Source of the DNA: Cupriavidus sp. UYMMa02A
GTDB lineage: Bacteria > Pseudomonadota > Gammaproteobacteria > Burkholderiales > Burkholderiaceae
Assembly (NCBI GenBank): GCA_001725945.1
Contig: LRMT01000141.1
Location: 16,468 to 80,467 of the forward strand
DNA length: 64,000 nucleotides
Direction of reading: 5' to 3'
In this document: positions 49,730-59,336 of the stretch, piece after piece
Layout of the letters: every line of letters starts with the position of its first letter
Position numbering within the stretch: the stretch's first letter is position 1
Made by a program: the position numbers and the translations under genes
The notes under the pieces: model-generated
The model's database searches: none
Told to the model about the DNA's origin: nothing
What the model saw: the letters and a program-made list of their open reading frames with translations, nothing else

Positions 49730-50764
49730 CTATGCCTCTGCCTGCCCGCCTTCGCCAAGCCAGCGCAGTGCATTGCCGCGCGCCAGCAGCCGGCGCGTTT
49801 GGGCGGGAATCGCCAGACCGTTGATGCGTTCGTCCGGAAAACGATCCATGATGGCGAAGGGATAGTCCGTACCGACCATGACTTGCGTCGCGCCATAGCA
49901 ATGCAGCAGGTTGGCGATCGTGTGGCTGTCGTAGACGAGGTTATCGACGTAGAGCGCGCGCGCCATCTCACCTGGCGCCCGCACCATGGTCTCGCGAATT
50001 GTCGGCATCGTTTCCCAGGCATGCTGCAAGCGCGGAAGCAGCGAAGGCAGCGAGCCACCGCCGTGGCTGAAGGCGATGCGCAGGCGCGGATACCGCATGA
50101 GTGTCCCGGACGTCAGCAGCGATGCCGCGGCCAGGCCCACTTCGCCGGGAAACGCAAGGACCTGCTCCAGCAAGGGCGGGCCGACGAGACGATCCATACC
50201 GCACGGGCGTAAGGCGTGCACGAAGACGGCGGCGCCCAGCGCCTCGGCGGCTTCGAAGAACGGGGCGAACGTAGGATGCCCGAGCGGTAGGCCGTTGATA
50301 TTGCTGCCGATCTCCACACCGGGCAGGCCAAGCACTCGCACCACACGCTCGAGCTCACGAATGGCGGCATCGACGTCCTGGAGTGGCACCGCGCCCAGCG
50401 CGGTAAAACGGTCGTCGCGGCCTCGTACCAGTGCCGCGAGCTCGTCGTTGAGAAAGCCAATCAGGGCCTGCGCGTCGTCCAATTCGAGCCAGTATGAAAG
50501 CAATTCCGGCATGGGCGATAACACCTGCTGCGCCACCCCAACCGCGGCCATATCCTGCTCTCGCCGCGACAGATCCCAGCATGCATCTGGGATCGTGCGA
50601 TAAACTTTGCCCTCGATCATCACGTGGTACTGGCACGCCGACGTCGCGGGCGCGATCGACGGCCAAGACACGCCCTTGCGGCTACCGAGGTAGGTCGGGA
50701 AGCGATCCGGCACCCAGTGCGTATGAACATCGACGAGCCCGCAGCTACACGCGGCGGCGCTCAT
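49730..50764 (-). CDS. Amidohydrolase-family protein (ACMSD-like)
   Basis: An intact 344-residue TIM-barrel metal enzyme. It starts CGLVDVHTHWVPDRFP (His-x-His metal motif). FVHALRPCGMDRLVGP, AFSHGGGSLPSLLPRLQHAW (metal His) and QVMVGTDYPFAIMD (catalytic Asp) follow the 2-amino-3-carboxymuconate-6-semialdehyde decarboxylase / gamma-resorcylate decarboxylase pattern. In a meta-cleavage operon it most likely decarboxylates the ring-fission product or a hydroxylated benzoate. Its ATG overlaps the ferredoxin stop (ATGA). Confidence 0.87.
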   Translation of the reverse strand: MSAAACSCGLVDVHTHWVPDRFPTYLGSRKGVSWPSIAPATSACQYHVMIEGKVYRTIPDACWDLSRREQDMAAVGVAQQVLSPMPELLSYWLELDDAQALIGFLNDELAALVRGRDDRFTALGAVPLQDVDAAIRELERVVRVLGLPGVEIGSNINGLPLGHPTFAPFFEAAEALGAAVFVHALRPCGMDRLVGPPLLEQVLAFPGEVGLAAASLLTSGTLMRYPRLRIAFSHGGGSLPSLLPRLQHAWETMPTIRETMVRAPGEMARALYVDNLVYDSHTIANLLHCYGATQVMVGTDYPFAIMDRFPDERINGLAIPAQTRRLLARGNALRWLGEGGQAEA

Positions 50765-51114
50765 GGCGCTTCCTCCGCCAGCGCGTGCGCTGAGAGCCAC
50801 ACTTTGCCGTCGCGGATCTCAACCGGATAGGTCTGCAGCGGCTTGCTGCAGGGCGCGGACACGGCGTGGCCGGTGCGCACGTCGAAGGCGCCGAGATGCA
50901 GTCCGCATTCGACGATACAGCCGTCGAGACTGCCCTCGTCGCCGAGCGAGGCGTTGCCGTGCGTGCAGCGGTCATCGGTCGCGTACACGTCACCGTCGAC
51001 GTGATAGATCGCGATGCGGCGGCCGTCATCGAGGAGTGCGGAGCCGATGGTGCCGTCGGTGAGGTCGGACAGCGCGCAGAGCGGCTTCGCAGAGTCGGTG
51101 GACAAAGTGGTCAT
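50761..51114 (-). CDS. Rieske-type ferredoxin
   Basis: An intact 117-residue ferredoxin. [2Fe-2S] ligands are in DRCTHGNASLGDEG (Cys-x-His) and VECGLHLGAFDVRTG (Cys-x-x-His, with Gly where Pro is usual). YATDD before the cluster and LQTYPVEIRDGKVWL after it are standard. It sits 12 bases after its NADH-dependent reductase and would pass electrons to the oxygenase encoded divergently at 54351-56201. Confidence 0.9.
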   Translation of the reverse strand: MTTLSTDSAKPLCALSDLTDGTIGSALLDDGRRIAIYHVDGDVYATDDRCTHGNASLGDEGSLDGCIVECGLHLGAFDVRTGHAVSAPCSKPLQTYPVEIRDGKVWLSAHALAEEAP

Positions 51115-51126
51115 GCCGGGGTTCCT

Positions 51127-52374
51127 TCAGGCTGGTGTAGACGAGACCGCCGCGGCCGCCACCAACGATTTGAGATCGGCCTTGGGATCGACTAGGACTT
51201 CCGGACGCAGGCGTGAACCGGCCGCGACCAGGCGCTTTAGCATCTGGAAATCGCGAGCTGCGTTCACCGCGGCAACGCCGACGACTCTGCCGTCGCGCCA
51301 TTGGATCAGCGAGAAGCGGCCGCTGTCTGGATCGCCCCTGACCGCCTGTTCGTCGCCTGCGATCGCACCCGCTGCCTGCAGCCGAAGCTCGCCTTGGTCG
51401 GACCAGAACCATGGCGTGTCGGCATAGGGCGCAGCGCTGTCGGGATCGGCGAGATAGGCGGCCACCGCCCTCGCCTGCCCCTGGGCATTGGACCACGTCT
51501 CGATGCGCTCGAAGCGGCCAGTGATCGGGTTGCGCTGGCGCGTGACGTCGCCAATCGCAAAGACATCCGGCGTCGTCGTACGCCCGAAGCCATCAACAAA
51601 GATGCCGTCGTCCGACGCGATGCCCGCTTGCACGGCGAGTTCATCGTTCGCTTGCACGCCGATGCCAACCACGATGAGATCTGCGGCCACGCATGCCCCG
51701 TCGTCAAACACTGCATGGCCATCATCACGCACCGCCACCACCGAGCGTCCCAACCTGATGTCAACGCCGCTGTCTTCATGGTGGCGGCGCAGATGCTCGG
51801 CGATCAGCGCCGGGGCGCTGCGTGTCATTAGCCGGTCCGCCGCCTCCACCAAGGTGACGCGTGCGTCGAACTGCACGCCCATGGCAGCCAGTTCCAGGCC
51901 GATCGGACCGCCACCAACGATGAGCAGCCGAGTGCCGGGCATGAGTGTCTGCCGAATCGCGCGCGCATCTTCGAGCGTGCGCAGCGTCTGCGCATGCGGC
52001 AGGCGCGCCAGCGCTGGCAAGGCTCGGGGACGCGCCCCCGTTGCCAGCACGAGCCGGTCCCAGTGCAGCTCTCGCCCATCGCGCAACTTGAGTTCCCGCG
52101 ACCGCGCGTCCAGCGCGACCACCGGATTGCCGCGAATCAGCTCGATATCCGCAGGGGCTTGTACGGCGAGCGCTTCGGGCTGCAGGAGGATCGCATCGGC
52201 ATCGCCGTCGAGCAGGAATTGCTTGGACAACGGTGGCCGGTCATATGGTGCCTCGTCTTCCTGCGACACCAGCGTTACATCGCCCGCGAAGCCCAGTTCG
52301 CGCAATCGCGTGGCAGCGCTCACGCCCGCCATGCCTGCGCCCACGATAACTACATGGAACGCCCTGGATAGCAT
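51127..52374 (-). CDS. NADH:ferredoxin reductase of a Rieske oxygenase (BphA4/FAD type)
   Basis: An intact 415-residue flavoprotein. It has two dinucleotide folds: VVIVGAGMAGVSAATRLRELG for FAD (residues 8-28) and TRLLIVGGGPIGLELAAMGVQF for NADH (about 145-166). RPPLSKQFL, DRLVLATGARPR and VFAIGDVTRQRNP are standard for BphA4/ThcD-type reductases, and the C-terminal domain ends with a FQMLKRLVAAGSRL helix. It would reduce the adjacent Rieske ferredoxin. Confidence 0.92.
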   Translation of the reverse strand: MLSRAFHVVIVGAGMAGVSAATRLRELGFAGDVTLVSQEDEAPYDRPPLSKQFLLDGDADAILLQPEALAVQAPADIELIRGNPVVALDARSRELKLRDGRELHWDRLVLATGARPRALPALARLPHAQTLRTLEDARAIRQTLMPGTRLLIVGGGPIGLELAAMGVQFDARVTLVEAADRLMTRSAPALIAEHLRRHHEDSGVDIRLGRSVVAVRDDGHAVFDDGACVAADLIVVGIGVQANDELAVQAGIASDDGIFVDGFGRTTTPDVFAIGDVTRQRNPITGRFERIETWSNAQGQARAVAAYLADPDSAAPYADTPWFWSDQGELRLQAAGAIAGDEQAVRGDPDSGRFSLIQWRDGRVVGVAAVNAARDFQMLKRLVAAGSRLRPEVLVDPKADLKSLVAAAAVSSTPA

Positions 52375-52382
52375 CTGCCTCC

Positions 52383-53451
52383 TTATGCCGGCGCGTAGGC
52401 GGCGAATACTTGTTGGAATTGAAGATATGAGTCTCGACGAAATCGCTCCACTCGAGCCGCGCGCCGAGTTCTCGCATGGCGCCGAGCATTGGGCACCAGT
52501 TCAGCAGTTCCTGTTGGCCCGCATTCTCAAAATCGACCGTCGACTGGCGTTCCCAGTAGTCGTAGTCTTGCCCAATCACGCGCGGTACAGCGCGCGGTCA
52601 CTGGCCGTGTCCGGATGTAGCCGCGAGGTCCGGTCGCAGAGAAAGGCATGGGACCAACTGGACGACGCGATGATGGCCACCCGCCATGGCGACTCGCGCA
52701 GGATCCGAGCAGTCGCCGCGCCAACGGCCATGCAGCGGGCTGGCGAAGGTGAAGGCGGATCAAAGTCCAACTTGTCGTTGACATTGGTGATGAAGCCCCG
52801 CGCGGAAATGACCTTGCGGCCATAGCAGTTGATGGGGAAGGCGATCGTCGGGTAGTCCCATCCGCGGCGATCGTAGTCGAGATACAGGATGGCGTTGCCG
52901 AAAGCGTGGGAAAGACTCTCGTGATGCAATGGCCGATAGGCATAGGCCACGTCGAAATCGGCCTCCAGCAGGCCGCTTGCGAGGAACTTGCCTATATCGC
53001 GCCGGCCGCGTACACGGTAGTGCTTGTCTGCACTTTCGCCCCAGGCGTTAGGCTTGCCGCCGTCCATCATCGACGATCCCTGAGCATGGCGCCACGGATA
53101 CAAGTCCATGTCGTCGTAGGCACAGACCGTGAAAGCCGGGATCACGTCCTCCCGGAAGTTCTCGTACTGGTCATCGCCCCACATCAGCACCACTTCAGGC
53201 TGGAACCTGTCCAGCGTCTCGCGCACACGTCGGAACTGCGCCACTAACGCCGCGCGATGCCCAGCGGCAGACAAGACGCCTTCGTCGTCGCCCCACTCCG
53301 CCTGCATCGATTCCGGCCAGTTGCGCGGGTCTTTGCGCTCAGCGTCGATCCCCGGGTCCCGCAATGTCCGGCGCAGGATATTCGCCATCTGCGCATCGGG
53401 TGTGGACAACGGCGGGTAGTGCGATAGGCCAAGGCCCAGGATTTCTGCCAT
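52383..53451 (-). pseudogene. LigB-type (class III) extradiol ring-cleavage dioxygenase, two frameshifts
   Basis: Starts MAEILGLGLSHYPPLS, whose His is the expected first iron ligand. VVLMWGDDQYENF, RPLHHESLSHAFGNAILYLDYDRRGWDYPTIAFPINCYG and VAIIASSSWSHAFLCDRT (late His) follow the class III fold. Frame slips near 52578 and 52412 disturb the end; repaired, it reads YDYWERQSTVDFENAGQQELLNWCPMLGAM and finishes FAAYAPA at 52383, ~355 residues. It would open a catechol-type ring, feeding the hydrolase at 56258 or the amidohydrolase. The exact substrate is not evident. Confidence 0.8.
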
Positions 53452-53512
53452 CTGTTGTCTCCTCTGTGATAGGCGCCTCATGCAGCCCAATTTAGTCTGG
53501 TAGGTCGGCGTG

Positions 53513-54202
53513 CTAGGCGCTCTTGTCGGTCCTGGCGTTCTTGGCCGTCTTCTGCGCCTTGCTGCTCGAGTCCTTTGGCGCCGAATTGCCGTTGGCGGCA
53601 GTCCGACCGCGCCGCGGAGCCGGTTCCCGCTCTGCCGCGCCACGCTCCTGTTCATCCTGGATCGACAGCACCAACTGCTTGAGCAGCGTGACGAGGTTGA
53701 GCCGCTTTTCGCGCGACAAGCCCGCCATCAATCGCTCGAGCCGTCGCCAATGTGATGGCACGTGCTTGCTAAGAAATGCTTCGCCTTCCGGCGTGAGCAC
53801 GGCCAGCAAAGAGCGCTGGTCCGAAACATTCAGTTCGCGACGGACGAATCCACGCTCTGAGAGGGTGTTGATAGTGGCGGACAGGTTGTTCGGCCGCACC
53901 ACCAACATCGCCGCGAGGGCACCCATGGTGGTGGGCTGTCGGGTGCGCTGCAGCGTTGTGAGAACGTTGAATTGCAGGGGATTGAGCCCGAGCTCCGCGA
54001 GCTCTTCGCTCTGGTCGCGGTCGAGCACCGCGAAGGCACGATAGACGGCGAGCAGCACCCAAAGCGCTGACCCGTCCAGCGCTGCATCAAGCGCGGCGCT
54101 CACAGCGACCTGATCACTCAAGTGTGGTAGCGGCAATGCGTCCGCATCGTCCGGAAGAGGAGAAGTCTTGGTGCTCACTTTCATGCCTTTTACGGTTTTC
54201 AT
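53513..54202 (-). CDS. MarR-family regulator
   Basis: An intact 229-residue winged-helix regulator; an alternative start is 54181. The DNA-binding part is LNPLQFNVLTTLQRTRQPTTMGALAAMLVVRPNNLSATINTLSERGFVRRELNVSDQRSLLAVLTPEGEAF. It carries unusually long tails: ~60 residues before the core and a basic, Ala/Lys-rich C-terminus (KDSSSKAQKTAKNARTDKSA). It lies between the LigB-type operon and the divergent oxygenase operon and probably represses one or both until an aromatic ligand binds. Confidence 0.9.
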   Translation of the reverse strand: MKTVKGMKVSTKTSPLPDDADALPLPHLSDQVAVSAALDAALDGSALWVLLAVYRAFAVLDRDQSEELAELGLNPLQFNVLTTLQRTRQPTTMGALAAMLVVRPNNLSATINTLSERGFVRRELNVSDQRSLLAVLTPEGEAFLSKHVPSHWRRLERLMAGLSREKRLNLVTLLKQLVLSIQDEQERGAAEREPAPRRGRTAANGNSAPKDSSSKAQKTAKNARTDKSA

Positions 54203-54230
54203 GTTGTTCTCTCAGACTCAACTTTACTTC

Positions 54231-54251
54231 AATTTGCGAATATTTCAAATT
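54231..54251. promoter_or_regulatory. MarR operator candidate
   Basis: AATTTG (54231-54236) and CAAATT (54246-54251) are perfect 6-bp inverted arms around a 9-base AT-rich centre. It lies 29 bases upstream of the MarR start and 100 bases upstream of the divergent oxygenase start, in the only AT-rich stretch of the gap, as expected for an autoregulatory MarR site. Not proven. Confidence 0.5.
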
Positions 54252-54350
54252 ATGCCATACTTCGCTCAACGGCGAACGGAACCGCCGACGGTTCATCGGG
54301 TGCACCCTGATGATGTAAGCCGCGGCCTCAGTCACGAGGAGACATCGACA

Positions 54351-55686
54351 ATGACACAACCCATACACTTCCATTCCCACGCTCGCGCGGAAATGCCAAC
54401 GGCGAGTCCCTGGACCTAAACTCGCTAGTACAGCCCGCCCGCGTGCATTCCAGTGTTTTCACTGACGGCGACGTCTTTGACCAGGAAATTGAGCGCATCT
54501 TCCACGGCACGTGGCTGTACATCGGACATACGTCCGAGGTCCCGCGGCATGGCGACTACCGCACGCGTCGCATGGGACGGCAACCGGTGCTCATGATGCG
54601 AGGTGGCGACGGGCAGGTACGCGTTCTGATGAACCGCTGCCGGCATCGCGGCGCGGCAGTGTGCGAAGGCGATGCGGGCAACACAAAGCACTTGCGCTGC
54701 TGGTTCCACGGCTGGATCTACGACGCCACCGGCAAACTAGTGGAAGTGCCTGGCCGCGAAGCCTATTGCGATGATTTCGATCAGGATGCGATGAGCCTTG
54801 CCTCGCCGCCGCGGGTCGAGGAGTATCGCGGCTTCGTGTTCGCAAGTCTCAATCCCGACGTACCTGACCTCGAAACGCATCTGGGTCACGCGAAACCCAT
54901 GATCGACCTGATGGTGGACGCGTCGCCCGAGGGTACTATCCGCGTCACAGCGGGTGTACACAAGACGGTGTATCGCGGGAACTGGAAGCTGGTCGGCATG
55001 GACGGCTATCACGTCCACTATGTCCACGCGTCGTGATCGCGGCCTGGAATCGTGACCCGGACTCCGGCCTCGCCGCGACGCACCGCGGTGATCCTTTCGA
55101 CGACGAGTCTGCGAGCCGCACACGCGACCTTGGCAACGGCCACGCGATGCTGGACCTCACCGCCCATCGTCTCAGCCACTATGAGCAGTTCAGCGACATG
55201 CTGCGCAAGACGCCCGGTGGCGAAGAGTATCTCGCCCGCATGGCTGAGAAGCACGGCGAGGAACGCGCACGCCTGCTGGTTTCGCTCGCGGGCGATCCGC
55301 ATGTCGGCATCTATCCGAATCTGCAATTGATCAACAACCAGATCCGGATCATCAATCCAATCGCACCGGACCAGTGCGAGGTGATCATGTTCCCCGTGCT
55401 GTTCGAGGGCGTCAGCGAAGAGATCAACGCCTTGCGCATTCGTCAGCACGAATCCTTCTACGGGCCGGCTGGCTCTGGCTCACCCGATGATGGCGAGATC
55501 TTCGAGCGCGCGCAGAGCGGCATGATGGCGCAGATCATGCCGTGGATCGAACTGTCTCGCGGCCTGAACCGCGAAGAGCATGGCGCGGATGGCGTCATCA
55601 CCGGTCGAATTTCCGACGAGGTGACTCAGCGCGGACAAATGCGGCGGTGGCTGGAGTTGATGTCAAAGCAAGGAGAAGCACAATGA
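54351..55686 (+). pseudogene. Rieske ring-hydroxylating dioxygenase alpha subunit, two frameshifts
   Basis: Begins MTQPIHFHSHAR at 54351. A slip near 54393 leads to NANGESLDLNSLVQPARVHSSVF, and a missing base near 55034 breaks GYHVHYVHAS before VIAAWNRD. The Rieske ligands are NRCRHRGAAVC and LRCWFHGWIYD. The iron site is in KLVGMDGYHVHYVH (Asp and His-x4-His spacing). Repaired length ~445 residues. It is the benzoate/toluate/halobenzoate style of oxygenase rather than NagG. Beta subunit overlaps by ATGA; electrons would come from the reductase and ferredoxin at 50.8-52.4 kb. Confidence 0.87.
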
Positions 55687-56201
55687 GCGAGACGACGGTA
55701 GCGTTCAACCAACTGGATCTGCGAAAACTCAGCCTGCAGCGGGAGATCGAGGATTTTCTGAGCCATGAAGCCCAACTGGCAGACGGGCATCGCTACAAGG
55801 AGTGGCTCGCCCTGTGGACGCCCGAGTTGCTCTACTGGGTGCCCTGCAATTCAGACGACATTGATCCGCAGCGCCAGGTTTCGCTCATTTACGACGATCG
55901 CGGCCGGCTCGAGGAGCGTCTGTACCGACTGCAGACAAAGCACGCACATTCGCAAAACCCGAAGTCCCGGCTGTCGCGAGCGGTGTCCAACGTCCGCCTG
56001 GGTAGCGAGAATGCACAGGGACAGATCGAAGTGCATTCGCGCTTTCAGTTGGTCGAAGTGCGGCTCGACCACATGACGCTCTGGGCAGGCCGCCAGCACC
56101 ATGTGCTTGGGCGCCACGCCGACGGCTGGCGCATTCACGAAAAGAAAGTCTTCCTGGTCAACAACGACAGCTTGATGGGCAACATGACCTTCATCATCTG
56201 A
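55683..56201 (+). CDS. Ring-hydroxylating dioxygenase beta subunit
   Basis: An intact 172-residue structural subunit. LSLQREIEDFLSHEAQLADGHRYKEWLALWTPELLYWVPCN, then IYDDRGRLEERLYRLQTKHAHSQNPKSRLSRAVSNVRL, and the end FQLVEVRLDHMTLWAGRQHHVLGRHADGWRIHEKKVFLVNND are the usual beta-subunit pattern (BenB/TphA3/XylY-like). Its ATG overlaps the alpha stop, so the subunits are made in equal amounts. Confidence 0.92.
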   Translation: MSETTVAFNQLDLRKLSLQREIEDFLSHEAQLADGHRYKEWLALWTPELLYWVPCNSDDIDPQRQVSLIYDDRGRLEERLYRLQTKHAHSQNPKSRLSRAVSNVRLGSENAQGQIEVHSRFQLVEVRLDHMTLWAGRQHHVLGRHADGWRIHEKKVFLVNNDSLMGNMTFII

Positions 56202-56257
56202 TCCGACTGCCCAAACGATCCCTGACACCCGAGTACATAAGAGCGAGTGAGACATTC

Positions 56258-57084
56258 ATGACCCAGCAAGATCCCGAAATCGGCAAGAGCGTCGTCGCGG
56301 CGGGCATCCGCACCAACTATCTGGAGGCTGGACAAGGCGCGCCCCTGATCCTGCTGCACGGCTCCGGGCCCGGCGTGACCGCGTGGGCGAACTGGCGCCT
56401 CGCGATCCCCGAGTTCGCAAGGCACCGCCGTGTGCTCGCACCCGATATCGCCGGCTTCGGCTATACGGAACGCAAGGCCGACGCACGCTACGACCTTGAA
56501 TACTGGATCGACCACATCGTCGGCTTCATTGACGCGCTGGATATCGAGCGCGCAGACTTGTCGGTAACTCCTTCGGCGGCGCTCTGACGCTTGCTCTGGC
56601 AATGCGACACCCCGAGCGGGTCGAGCGGTTGGTGCTAATGGGTTCGGCGGGTGGCCGCTTCGAACTCACGCCGGGACTCGACGCGGTATGGGGCTATGAG
56701 CCCTCGCTAGAGAACATGCGTGAGATCGTCGACCTGTTCGCTTATGACAAGTCGCTGCTGACCGAAGCCCTAGTGACGTCGCGTTATGAGGCCAGCGTGC
56801 GGCCGGGCTTTCATGAGTCGTACTCGGCACTGTTCCCGGCTCCGCGCCAACGGCACGTCGATGCACTGTGCGCAACGGACGAAGATCTGCAAGCGCTCGA
56901 TAAGCCCGTGCTGCTTGTGCACGGCAGGGACGACGCGGTCATCCCGCTCGAGAGCAGCCTTCGGCTGCATAGCCTGATCCCCAGGTCCGAACTGCATGTC
57001 TTCGGGCAATGCGGTCACTGGACGCAGATCGAACAACGGGATCGCTTTGTGCGCGTGGTGGAGGATTTCCTCGCCATGTGCTGA
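56258..57084 (+). pseudogene. Alpha/beta hydrolase, meta-cleavage product type, one frameshift
   Basis: C-C hydrolase of the BphD/MhpC/XylF kind. PLILLHGSGPGVTAWANW is the oxyanion-hole signature of meta-cleavage hydrolases. A missing base near 56562 breaks ADL from VGNSFGGALTLALAMRHP, which holds the nucleophile Ser. VLLVHGRDDAVIPLESS gives the Asp and FGQCGHWTQIEQ the His. Repaired length ~275 residues is normal. It would split a 2-hydroxy-6-oxodienoate to 2-hydroxypenta-2,4-dienoate and an acid, linking the dioxygenases to the hydratase/aldolase set on the other strand. Confidence 0.9.
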
Positions 57085-57109
57085 GCGAGCCGGACAGATG
57101 AAGGAGACA

Positions 57110-58093
57110 ATGATGAGCACATCAAAGCCTCTCCCGACAATCGCGGCCATGATCGGGGATCCGGCCGGGATCGGCCCGGAGGTCTGCCTCAAAGCGCTGG
57201 ATAGCGGCGAATTGGAGGGCGTCTGTCACGCCTTCCTGCTCGGCGAATTGGAGGCGGTCCGCCGCGCCGCCGCCGTCTGCGGCATCCATCGCGAGATCCG
57301 AGCCATCGACAGTCCGGCCCAGCAGGCCGGCAAGCGGTTCATCGGCGTGCTCGATCCCGGCGACGTCCATGACGGCGACTATGTCGTGGGCAAACCCTCG
57401 GCCGCCGCGGGCCGCGCCGTGGTCGGGTGGCAGAGGCTGGGGGAACGACTGGGCCGCGCCGGCGATATCGACGGACTGGTGCTAGCGCCCGTCGACAGCG
57501 TTTCCCTCAAGCTGGGAGGAATCGTCAGGGACATTGACGAGTTGCAGCCCGATGGAACGTGGATGCTTCGCATCAGCGGCAAGCTGCGCGTCGTGCCGAT
57601 CACCGAGCATATCCGCATACGCGACATCGCATCGACAGTAAGGCGGGATCCGGTCCTGCGCCTGATCGAGACGTTGGATCGCACGCTGAAGTGTTGGGGC
57701 ATGCCGGCCCCCCGTATCGCCGTTGCGGGACTTAATCCCCACGCGATGTTCGAGGAGGACGAGGAGGAGATCGCGCCTGCGGTTGCGCTGGCGCGTGAAC
57801 AGGGCATCGAGGCAATCGGCCCCCTTACGCCCGATGCGGTTTTTCGGCAATGCCTGGAAGGTCGACATGATGCAGTCGTCACCATGTATCACGACCAAGG
57901 CCAGATCGCGGTCAAGACGGCCGCGTTCGCCGGTGCGTGCACGATCTACATGGGATTGCCCTACGTAATGCTGAACGTCCCACACGGCAGCGGCTTCGAT
58001 ATTGCGGGCCGCGGCATCGCGCAGCACCTGAGCGTGCTCGCGGCGTTGCGCACCGCCGCTGCTCTCGCCAGCAGATCGGGCTTTCTCGAATAA
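57110..58093 (+). CDS. pdxA: PdxA-family dehydrogenase (dihydrodiol dehydrogenase candidate)
   Basis: An intact 327-residue member of the 4-phosphohydroxythreonine dehydrogenase family. It starts PTIAAMIGDPAGIGPEVCLKAL. ITEHIRIRDIAS (metal His), AVAGLNPHAMFEEDEEEI, TMYHDQGQIAVKTAAF (metal site) and LNVPHGSGFDIAGRG are family hallmarks. Within an oxygenase operon it is unlikely to make vitamin B6: TphB, the terephthalate dihydrodiol dehydrogenase (decarboxylating), is of this family. It may rearomatise a carboxylated cis-dihydrodiol formed by the Rieske enzyme upstream. That role is inferred from context. Start 57110 or 57113. Confidence 0.88.
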   Translation: MMSTSKPLPTIAAMIGDPAGIGPEVCLKALDSGELEGVCHAFLLGELEAVRRAAAVCGIHREIRAIDSPAQQAGKRFIGVLDPGDVHDGDYVVGKPSAAAGRAVVGWQRLGERLGRAGDIDGLVLAPVDSVSLKLGGIVRDIDELQPDGTWMLRISGKLRVVPITEHIRIRDIASTVRRDPVLRLIETLDRTLKCWGMPAPRIAVAGLNPHAMFEEDEEEIAPAVALAREQGIEAIGPLTPDAVFRQCLEGRHDAVVTMYHDQGQIAVKTAAFAGACTIYMGLPYVMLNVPHGSGFDIAGRGIAQHLSVLAALRTAAALASRSGFLE

Positions 58094-58137
58094 CAGTGAA
58101 TGAAGCCAACTCGGCAAATTCATCAGGATGACATAGC

Positions 58138-59134
58138 ATGAACCAATCTATCAAAAAGATCCCAGCATTGCTGCTGGCTGGCTTGGCCGGCCTCCTGCCG
58201 GCCACTACGAGTTGGTCGCAGCCAGCGAACAGCTTCCCCGGCAAGCCTGTGAAGTTGCTGGTGTCGTTCCCGCCGGGCGGATTCGCCGACCTTGTCGGCC
58301 GCCAACTCGCGCAATCGCTCGCCCAGACCTGGGGTCAGCCGGTCATCGTTGACAATCGCCCTGGAGGCGCGGGCATTTGGCAAGCGACCTGGCCGCGAAG
58401 GCCGTGCCGGACGGGTATACGCTCTACCTCGCCACCGACGGTCCGTTCGTCATCAATCCCTTTTTGTACAAGACGCTTCCCTACGAGCCACTCAAGGACT
58501 TCGTGCCGGTCGCACTGGTCGCCTACACGCCGCTGGCGCTAGTGGTGAATCCTGACAAGGTCAACGCCAGCACAGTGAGCGAGTTCGTCACCCTGGCACG
58601 TGCCAACGCCAAACGGCCACTGGACTATTCATCCGGTGCGCGGGCGGGCCACACCACTTATCGATGGAGGCCTTCAGGGTCACAGCAGGCATACCGCTGA
58701 ACCACATTCCTTACAAGGGCGGCGCTCCCGCGTTGCAGGATGTGCTTGCCGGCCAGGTCTCTGCGATGTTCTCTGCGATCTCTTCTGCGCTGCCCTATGC
58801 GAAAGCCGGCAAGTTGCGCATCCTAGCGACCGGCGGGACACAGCGCTCAGCCCTGGCACCGAATGTGCCCACGATTGCGGAATCAGGTTACCCAGGCTTT
58901 GAAGCGGGTGCCTGGGCTGGCGTAGTTGTGCCACGTGGCACGCCTGCTGCCATTGTCAGCAAGATCGAGGCTGACGTGATGAAAACCGTTCGCGATCCCA
59001 AGTTTGCACAAAAGCTCACAACGGTAGGCGCCGAGCCGCTGCGGGGCAATGCATCGGAGTTCCAAGCCAAGATCAAGAAGGACCAGCAGCGCTATCGGAA
59101 GCTCATCGCAGATCTGCATATCGTGGCGGATTGA
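58138..59134 (+). pseudogene. TctC-family (Bug) periplasmic binding protein, two frameshifts
   Basis: Tripartite-tricarboxylate-type binding receptor. The signal peptide is NQSIKKIPALLLAGLAGLLPATTSWSQ, then FPGKPVKLLVSFPPGGFADLVGRQLAQSL and VIVDNRPGGAG. Slips near 58376 (before ASDLAAKAVPDGYTLYLA) and 58664 (before MEAFRVTAGIPLNHIPYKGGAPALQDVLAG) break it. The C-terminus (FAQKLTTVGAEPLRGNASEFQAKI) is normal. Bug proteins bind carboxylates; TphC of terephthalate operons is one. Last gene of the plus-strand run, so it probably helps import the pathway substrate. Confidence 0.9.
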
Positions 59135-59336
59135 GAGGAGACTGACAGAAAGGCGGCAACCAATCTCGGGACGTTTGCGTAGAACAAAAGAATGTTGGGT
59201 CTTCCGCAATTTGTGTGACGACGGCGAATTCGCGTGGAGGACCTTGCCGTCGTCTTTCCCGCCCCACTACCACTGTTGCAGATCGCTATTTCCGCCAATG
59301 GCGGGCACTAATTCCGCCAATGTAGAAATCTGAACG

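Noticed and set aside
57110..58093. Calling the PdxA-family gene a vitamin B6 biosynthesis gene
   Set aside because: It lies inside an aromatic oxygenase operon with no ksgA, surA or other B6-linked neighbours; the TphB-like role fits better, though sequence alone does not decide.
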